From Planctomycetaceae bacterium (GTDB lineage: Bacteria > Planctomycetota > Phycisphaerae > Phycisphaerales > SM1A02), in NCBI GenBank assembly GCA_947474205.1, contig CANJIC010000121.1, positions 1 to 6,186 on the forward strand: a DNA stretch of 6,186 nucleotides. The letters run 5' to 3'. Of this stretch, positions 1 through 3,833 are shown in pieces (position 1 is the stretch's first letter; each line of letters starts with the position of its first letter). Below the pieces are notes generated by a model. The model searched no databases. It worked only from the letters and a program-made list of their open reading frames with translations, and had not been told where the DNA came from. The translations under genes and the position numbers were made by a program.

Positions 1-93
1 CCAACGGTTCGACCAATCGATGTCGTTGATGTAGACACCGCCGACGCGCAATTTGCTTCTGCTATTCGACCTTTGTTGCGGCGGGTGGCCTGA
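1..93 (+). CDS. MNT-type nucleotidyltransferase, C-terminal fragment (probable MntA-like antitoxin)
   Basis: An open frame enters from the left edge and ends at TGA 91-93, giving 30 residues that begin PTVRPIDVVDVDTADAQF. The hydrophobic-Asp pattern IDVVDVDTAD followed by a short helix resembles the end of small minimal nucleotidyltransferases (HI0073/MntA type), where a V-D-L/V-V-D strand closes the fold. The catalytic GSX10DXD region would lie outside the window, so it cannot be checked. The assignment leans mainly on context: the next gene, starting 7 bases after this stop, is a HEPN partner of the kind almost always paired with such an enzyme. In characterised MntA/HepT systems the nucleotidyltransferase neutralises the HEPN toxin by adding AMP to a tyrosine. 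Calling this fragment an antitoxin is inference. Confidence 0.62.
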   Translation, partial: PTVRPIDVVDVDTADAQFASAIRPLLRRVA

Positions 94-100
94 GCAAATC

Positions 101-499
101 ATGCCTATGGATCGACTGCGATTATTGTTGGATGATTTTAGCCGCGTGCTGGAGCGCTTTGAGGAGGCGTTGTTGGCGGGTTCTGCGCCATTTGCGCGCG
201 ATTCGGCAATTCTTCATTTTGAACTGTGCTATGAAGTTGCGTGGAAGTCTTCGCGGGCTTACGCCGTGACGCAGGGATTGCAGCCCGCAGGTCCGCGCGA
301 GTCATTTGCCGCACTGGTCACGCTTGGTTTGGCGCATGACGAGCAAGTGCTCTCGCAGATATTGCGGGCGCGCAATGACGCCGTGCATATTTACAGATTG
401 CCTTTGGCGGACGCACTGCGGGTAACGCTTCCAACTTTTTCAGCGGAGTTTCGCAAATTGCATGATGGCATTCGAAGCCACAGCGGCTTGATGCGCTAA
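101..499 (+). CDS. HEPN-domain protein, HI0074/HepT-like (nucleotidyltransferase substrate-binding family)
   Basis: This 132-residue, mostly helical protein matches the HI0074 family of 'nucleotidyltransferase substrate-binding' HEPN proteins in length and pattern: an N-terminal helix with D-F-x-R-V-L-x-R-F-E-E-A-L, then FELCYEVAWK (about residues 40-49), then a G-P-R-E-S-F segment and the catalytic block RNDAVHIY (R91, H96, Y98). That block fits RX4HXY, the HEPN RNase motif whose tyrosine is AMPylated by the MntA partner in studied HepT/MntA modules. The frame is open further upstream to a TTG at 53, but that start would overlap the preceding gene by about 40 bases. ATG 101 (or ATG 107, two codons later) leaves a 7-base gap and is preferred, though no strong ribosome binding site is visible. 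It is likely co-transcribed with the preceding gene. RNase or toxin activity is inferred from the family and is not shown by the sequence alone. Confidence 0.85.
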   Translation: MPMDRLRLLLDDFSRVLERFEEALLAGSAPFARDSAILHFELCYEVAWKSSRAYAVTQGLQPAGPRESFAALVTLGLAHDEQVLSQILRARNDAVHIYRLPLADALRVTLPTFSAEFRKLHDGIRSHSGLMR

Positions 500-561
500 A
501 GTGCGCGCAACTTTAAACAACACATCTGCGGACGCAATTTAGAACTTGGCGAGCCATCTTG

Positions 562-580
562 AGATCACACATTGTGATCT
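562..580. repeat. Perfect 8-bp inverted repeat (palindrome) in the convergent spacer
   Basis: AGATCACA at 562-569 and its exact complement TGTGATCT at 573-580 flank the three bases CAT. No T-run follows on either strand, so it is not a typical rho-independent terminator. It lies 62 bases beyond the end of the HEPN gene and 55 bases beyond the end of the cupin gene. The core ATCACA-N3-TGTGAT recurs in the hairpin at 1562-1596. It could be an operator, a weak bidirectional terminator or a processing hairpin. Only the symmetry is certain. Confidence 0.7.
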
Positions 581-584
581 AAAG

Positions 585-640
585 TTCAACCATGTGAATC
601 TTTTTATAAGGTTGGTTTTTTCAACCAGCAGAATTCACAT
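585..640. repeat. Nested inverted repeat overlapping the 3' end of the cupin gene
   Basis: An outer 8-bp stem ATGTGAAT (592-599) / ATTCACAT (633-640) encloses an inner 5-bp stem GGTTG (610-614) / CAACC (622-626) with a T-rich loop. The outer right arm contains the cupin stop codon (635-637, minus strand). The 8-base word TTCAACCA also occurs twice as a direct repeat (585-592 and 620-627). A cupin transcript could fold here, but a clear U-tract is missing. A terminator role is possible and unproven. Confidence 0.45.
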
Positions 641-1021
641 CGCATCCGCAACGCGCACGCCCACCGCAATCACCTCTTGGTCGCCGTTCACGCGCGTCAA
701 GTGGCCCTTGGTGCCTTGGTCATCAAGAAAGATGGCGTCGCCCGTGTTCAGCGTGCGCGTAGTGCCATCGCCCGCGGTCACGGTGATGCAACCGGACATC
801 ATGAAGAACCACTGCCGATAGGGCGAAGCGTGCCATGGCCCGGACCAGTTGGCGGCGAAGCGCACCACGGCAAATCCTAGGGCAGGTATGAAATCGGTTG
901 CTTCAAGCGGCGTGGTGGGCGGAGCGAAGTCACGCGTGGCAAGTGGCAGGGTGCAGTCTTGGAAATGCGAAAGGCCGGCGGAGTCGACAAAGAGGCGGAT
1001 GTATTTCAGCGGGATGATCAT
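635..1021 (-). CDS. Small single-domain cupin protein
   Basis: The 128-residue product is a one-domain beta-barrel cupin. Motif 1 is seen as WHASPYRQWFFMMSG (H64, Q70, G77), and motif 2 as GDAIFLDDQGTKGHLTRVNG (G94, H107, N112). The pattern W-H-x-x-P-x-R-Q-W followed by D-x-G-T-K-G-H fits a widespread group of short cupins of unknown substrate. The canonical second His and Glu of motif 1 are not visible, so the metal site, if any, uses fewer or different ligands. No enzyme activity can be named. ATG at 1019-1021 is chosen. A TTG five codons upstream (1034-1036) is the alternative, and neither has a good ribosome binding site. The gene is convergent with the HEPN gene and divergent from the membrane-protein gene, so it is probably a single-gene unit. 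Confidence 0.8.
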   Translation of the reverse strand: MIIPLKYIRLFVDSAGLSHFQDCTLPLATRDFAPPTTPLEATDFIPALGFAVVRFAANWSGPWHASPYRQWFFMMSGCITVTAGDGTTRTLNTGDAIFLDDQGTKGHLTRVNGDQEVIAVGVRVADAM

Positions 1022-1206
1022 TGTGAGATGCGGCAACTTTCATGAAGGCTTGATTGAGCGTGGTGACTTGGTAGCGGTGGTGGTTGGATTTCAGTGACGA
1101 TGGCGCTACGAAATGGGAAAGAATATTTGGAGACAGATTGGATCAGTGTAAACTGAGATTGCAAACTTCTTGTAGGAAATTTCAGGAAGGATTTTAGAAT
1201 CGATAT
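1022..1206. other. Divergent intergenic region
   Basis: This spacer separates the cupin gene (leftward) from the membrane-protein gene (rightward) and must hold any promoters for both. The right half, from about 1120 on, is AT-rich (bases 1141-1200 are one-third G+C by hand count). Weak candidates for a rightward promoter are TTGGAG 1127-1132 with TAAACT 1149-1154 (16-base spacing) and TTGTAG 1170-1175 with TTTAGA 1193-1198 (17-base spacing). Neither is strong enough to call. No open frame here looks like a gene. Confidence 0.4.
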
Positions 1207-1211
1207 GAGGG
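1207..1211 (+). promoter_or_regulatory. Shine-Dalgarno site for the small membrane-protein gene
   Basis: GAGGG lies six bases before ATG 1218-1220. It is the clearest ribosome binding site in the window. It supports both the reality of this short gene and the choice of its start. Confidence 0.7.
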
Positions 1212-1217
1212 CTGTTT

Positions 1218-1562
1218 ATGAATGAGCTTGCGACAAAATTACGATTCACACTGAAATTAAGTGCGATTTTGGGCGCCATTCCTGCGCTTTGGTTTTCATT
1301 CATGATGTTCGGATTCGCTCAAGACGGGATAGATGTGCCGTGGTGGACTCCGGTTCTCTTTTCCGTTTTAGTCTTGACCGTCACTTCCTTGCCGCTTGTT
1401 GTTCTTCCATTATGGGCAAGAAAGTCGGTGGATTGTTCGCCGCCCAAAATCACGCTTGTCATTGTTCATGCATTGCTGACATTTCCAACCGGACCATGGG
1501 CGCCCATTCTTTCAATTGTTGAGATTTACTTCGCGGTAAAGTTGCGTAATACGCAGAAATAA
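1218..1562 (+). CDS. Small hypothetical integral membrane protein
   Basis: The 114-residue product is not recognised as a member of any named family. It has a short charged N-terminus (MNELATKLRF) and then three hydrophobic stretches that should cross the membrane: about residues 13-34, 43-66 and 78-107, the last with a Pro-Thr-Gly-Pro kink near 90-93. Basic residues (RK at 68-69, KLR at 108-110) flank the second and third. There is no catalytic motif and no obvious lipoprotein or signal-peptide cleavage site. A good ribosome binding site precedes the ATG and a terminator hairpin begins at the stop codon, so it reads as a free-standing one-gene transcript. Its G+C content, about 46-48 percent by rough hand count, is below that of comM (about 60 percent in sampled blocks), which hints at acquisition or weak constraint. 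Confidence 0.72.
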   Translation: MNELATKLRFTLKLSAILGAIPALWFSFMMFGFAQDGIDVPWWTPVLFSVLVLTVTSLPLVVLPLWARKSVDCSPPKITLVIVHALLTFPTGPWAPILSIVEIYFAVKLRNTQK

Positions 1563-1596
1563 AGGGGATATCACAATCTGTGATACCCTTGTTTTT
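1562..1596 (+). terminator. Rho-independent terminator after the membrane-protein gene
   Basis: AAGGG (1562-1566) plus TATCACA (1569-1575) pairs with TGTGATACCCTT (1579-1590), leaving a two-base bulge (GA) and a three-base loop (ATC). A T-run (1592-1596) follows after one G. The hairpin starts on the last base of the TAA stop. The apical stem ATCACA-N3-TGTGAT is identical in its arms to the palindrome at 564-578. Confidence 0.8.
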
Positions 1597-1696
1597 GTTG
1601 AAATTTTTAGAAGGCGGCCTGGTTTTTACTGAATACGGGGCGTTGCAAGTGGGCGCTTGCCATTCATTTGTTTGAAGAATCTTTGGAAAAAAGGCC

Positions 1697-3586
1697 GTGA
1701 TTTTCTGGCGCGCGATTTTGCGCGTCATGATGCGCCGCAACATGGGCCAGGGCAACACAGATGAGATAGCCGCGAACGGTGGCGAACAAGGCGCGGAAAG
1801 TCGCCGCGGCGGTGATGCGCTTACTGCTGTTGCGAGCGATGGCGAGCGGCGTGTTGAGATGGTGCACGGCGGTGTTCGCGCCGCGCACACCAGCGTGTTT
1901 GGTTTTGCGCTTCGTGGCATTGACGCGGTGCCGTGCGAAATAGAAGTGGATGTTAGCGGCCAAGGTTTGCCGCGTACCACGCTGACTGGTTTGCCGGATG
2001 CGTCGGTGCGTGAAGCCGTGGAGCGCGTGCAAACTGCGGTTGCAAACACGGGTTTCGCGTGGCCGGGTGGGCGCGTGGCAATAAATTTGGCGCCCGCGGA
2101 TTTGCGCAAGGAAGGTCCCGCCTTTGATGTGCCGATGGCATTGTCGGTGTTGATCGCCTCGGGTGCGTTGAAGCGTAAGAAGGGTGCGCGCGGATTTGCG
2201 CTTGGTGGCATGAATGGCGGCATGAATGGTGAGATGAATGGCGGCGTGAATGATGGCGTGAATAGATTTACAAATGGCGGCGCAAGTAGAGGCGCATGTG
2301 GCGACGCGAGTGGAGGCATAAGTGGCGCGTCAAATACTTCGGCGCATGCAAGCGGATTTGGTCGCTTGTTGGCGGCTGGCGAGTTGGCGCTTGATGGACG
2401 CATTCGCCCTATTCGCGGCGCAATTTGCATGGCCATCTTGGCCAAAGAACTTGGCTTTGACGCGGTGCTACTGCCCACGGAAAATGCGGCGGAGGCGTCC
2501 GCAGTGCAGGGCATTCGCATTCTTGCGGCGTCATCGCTGGCGCACGCGGTGGCGATTTTGTCGGGCGCGCAAGACGCGCCGGCGTTGCAGGAAAAAATTT
2601 CCGTGGCGCGTGACATTCCTGCGATTGATTTCAGCCGCGTGCGCGGTCAAGAGGCCGCCAAGCGAGCGCTGTGTGTTGCGGCGGCGGGCGGTCACAACGT
2701 GTTGTTGATTGGTCCCGCGGGCAGTGGAAAAACTTTAATGGCGCGCGCGCTTCCTGGCATTTTGCCGCCGCTTGATTTGGCCAGCAGTATGGAGGTGACG
2801 CGCATTCATTCGTGCGCCGGCGTGTTGCCGCCGGGTGAGGGCCTTATGCGCGCGCGGCCCGTGCGTTGTCCGCATCACACGGCCAGCACGGCGGCCATGG
2901 TTGGTGGCGGCAGTAATCCGCGGCCTGGTGAAGTGAGTTTGGCGCACGAAGGCGTTTTATTTTTGGATGAGGTCGCGGAGTTTCCCCGCAGCGTGCTCGA
3001 AGCGCTTCGTGAGCCGCTCGAAGATGGTTTTGTCACGGTCAGTCGCGCGCGTGGAACCGCGAGATTTCCCGCGCGCGCGTTGTTGATTGCCGCCATGAAT
3101 CCCACCGCCCGCGGCGACATGGGGCAGGGTTCGCGCCGCGCGGTGGAGCAATATTTGTCGCGCCTCAGTGGTCCGGTGATTGACCGCATTGATTTACATG
3201 TTGAAGTGCGCGCCGTTTCTTTCGCGGCGTTGTCTGGCACGCGCGCGGCAACCAGTACCGCCGAGTTGCGCGAGAAAGTTCTTATTGCGCGCGCTCGCGC
3301 CGTGCATCGTCAAGGTGAAACGCCCAACGCGCGTTTGGTTGGTGTCGCGCTTGATCGCGTTGCCGTGCTTGATGATGAAAGCCGATCGATTGTGCAACAG
3401 GCCATGACCGAACTTGGTTTAAGCGCGCGCGCTTACGACAAAATTCGCCGAGTGGCACGCACTATTGCGGATCTGGACGGCGCTGAATTAATTCGCGCGC
3501 AGGACATTGCGGAGGCGGTTCAATATCGAATACTGGATCGCTTCCGTCCCAATTCGGAGCCGTTGATTGCTGGAATGGGAATTTAA
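1697..3586 (+). CDS. comM: ComM/YifB-family AAA+ ATPase (Mg-chelatase-like)
   Basis: ComM-family proteins are hexameric AAA+ motors. In studied bacteria ComM promotes branch migration during natural transformation, in the cytoplasm. Domains in order: an N-terminal ChlI-like domain (about residues 60-295, with GLPDASVREAVERV and NLAPADLRKEGPAFD), the ATPase core (about 310-520) with Walker A GPAGSGKT (339-346), RCPHHTAS, GGGSNPRPGEVSLAHEG and Walker B GVLFLDE (419-425), then SGPVIDRIDLHVEV and a C-terminal helical Mg-chelatase domain (about 530-620). At 629 residues it is longer than the usual 500-510. One cause is a Gly/Asn-rich insertion at 171-219. The other is an N-terminal extension: the first start is GTG 1697, with ATG at 1727, 1742 and 1859. 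Family similarity begins only after Met55 (ATG 1859), so the true start may be there. No clear ribosome binding site decides it. The Cys-rich motif CPCG...CxC expected after Met-Asn-Pro is absent (see findings). Confidence 0.92.
   Translation: MIFWRAILRVMMRRNMGQGNTDEIAANGGEQGAESRRGGDALTAVASDGERRVEMVHGGVRAAHTSVFGFALRGIDAVPCEIEVDVSGQGLPRTTLTGLPDASVREAVERVQTAVANTGFAWPGGRVAINLAPADLRKEGPAFDVPMALSVLIASGALKRKKGARGFALGGMNGGMNGEMNGGVNDGVNRFTNGGASRGACGDASGGISGASNTSAHASGFGRLLAAGELALDGRIRPIRGAICMAILAKELGFDAVLLPTENAAEASAVQGIRILAASSLAHAVAILSGAQDAPALQEKISVARDIPAIDFSRVRGQEAAKRALCVAAAGGHNVLLIGPAGSGKTLMARALPGILPPLDLASSMEVTRIHSCAGVLPPGEGLMRARPVRCPHHTASTAAMVGGGSNPRPGEVSLAHEGVLFLDEVAEFPRSVLEALREPLEDGFVTVSRARGTARFPARALLIAAMNPTARGDMGQGSRRAVEQYLSRLSGPVIDRIDLHVEVRAVSFAALSGTRAATSTAELREKVLIARARAVHRQGETPNARLVGVALDRVAVLDDESRSIVQQAMTELGLSARAYDKIRRVARTIADLDGAELIRAQDIAEAVQYRILDRFRPNSEPLIAGMGI
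2207..2326 (+). repeat. 12-bp in-frame minisatellite inside comM
   Basis: Ten degenerate 12-base units run end to end, the best being GGCATGAATGGC (2207-2218), GGCATGAATGGT (2219-2230) and GAGATGAATGGC (2231-2242). Later units drift (GGCGTGAATGAT, GGCGCAAGTAGA, GGCATAAGTGGC). The unit is a multiple of three, so it encodes four-residue repeats of the type G-M-N-G / G-V-N-D / G-A-S-R (residues 171-210) and keeps the reading frame. It lies in a loop of the N-terminal domain, between the segment ending IASGALKRKKGARGFALG and the conserved GELALDGRIRPIRG. Confidence 0.85.
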
Positions 3587-3833
3587 TCCAGGCTTGGCAA
3601 GAAACTGTGCGCGCATTTTTCGTGAAGAAATGCTTCATGCTTTCGTGCCTAGAAAATTCATCAACGCTTAGCGAGCAACACTGCGTGCTCATTTCCCATG
3701 AAGCAATGCCTGATGATTTCGTGCTTATAAAATCAATCCACGCTTGGCGCGAAACTGTGCGCGTATTTTCCGTGAAGCGATGGCTGGCAATTTTGTGCTT
3801 GCAATATCAATCCACGCCTGGCGCAAAACCGCG
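3585..3833. repeat. Tandem imperfect repeats of about 75 bp filling the comM-putA spacer
   Basis: Three units follow one another: 3585-3658 (74 bp), 3659-3734 (76 bp) and 3735-3808 (74 bp), then about 25 bp of a fourth (3809-3833). Each begins with a form of AATCCACGCTTGGCGC, then has (G/A)(C/A)AAC(T/A)(G/C)TGCG, ATTT, then (G/A)TGAAG with ATG shortly after, and ends with TT(C/T)GTGC(C/T)T and an A-rich tail. Units 1 and 3 agree at roughly 70-75 percent of positions by hand alignment, and unit 2 is more diverged. The left boundary overlaps the last base pairs of comM (stop TAA 3584-3586), and the partial fourth unit is the coding end of putA. No continuous frame crosses the array, because unit lengths shift the frame and stops intervene, and no rho-independent terminator is evident. 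Confidence 0.75.

Noticed and set aside
1645..1660. Hairpin GCAAG-N6-CTTGC before comM as a riboswitch or terminator
   Set aside because: The stem is only five base pairs, with no T-run and no recognisable aptamer core.
1459..2616. A 385-codon open frame on the minus strand opposite the membrane-protein end and comM
   Set aside because: Its Pro/Phe/Met-rich repeats are the antisense reading of the 12-bp minisatellite, and it runs through the terminator and the comM N-terminal domain. No family features are seen.
2742..2752. Alternating GC runs in comM (also near 3070 and 3424) as Z-DNA or special sites
   Set aside because: They are explained by Ala/Arg codons (GCG, CGC) in a GC-rich gene and recur throughout the coding sequence.
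3585..3833. CRISPR array
   Set aside because: There is no short constant repeat separated by unique spacers. The whole 75-bp unit is repeated and diverged, and no cas genes are near.
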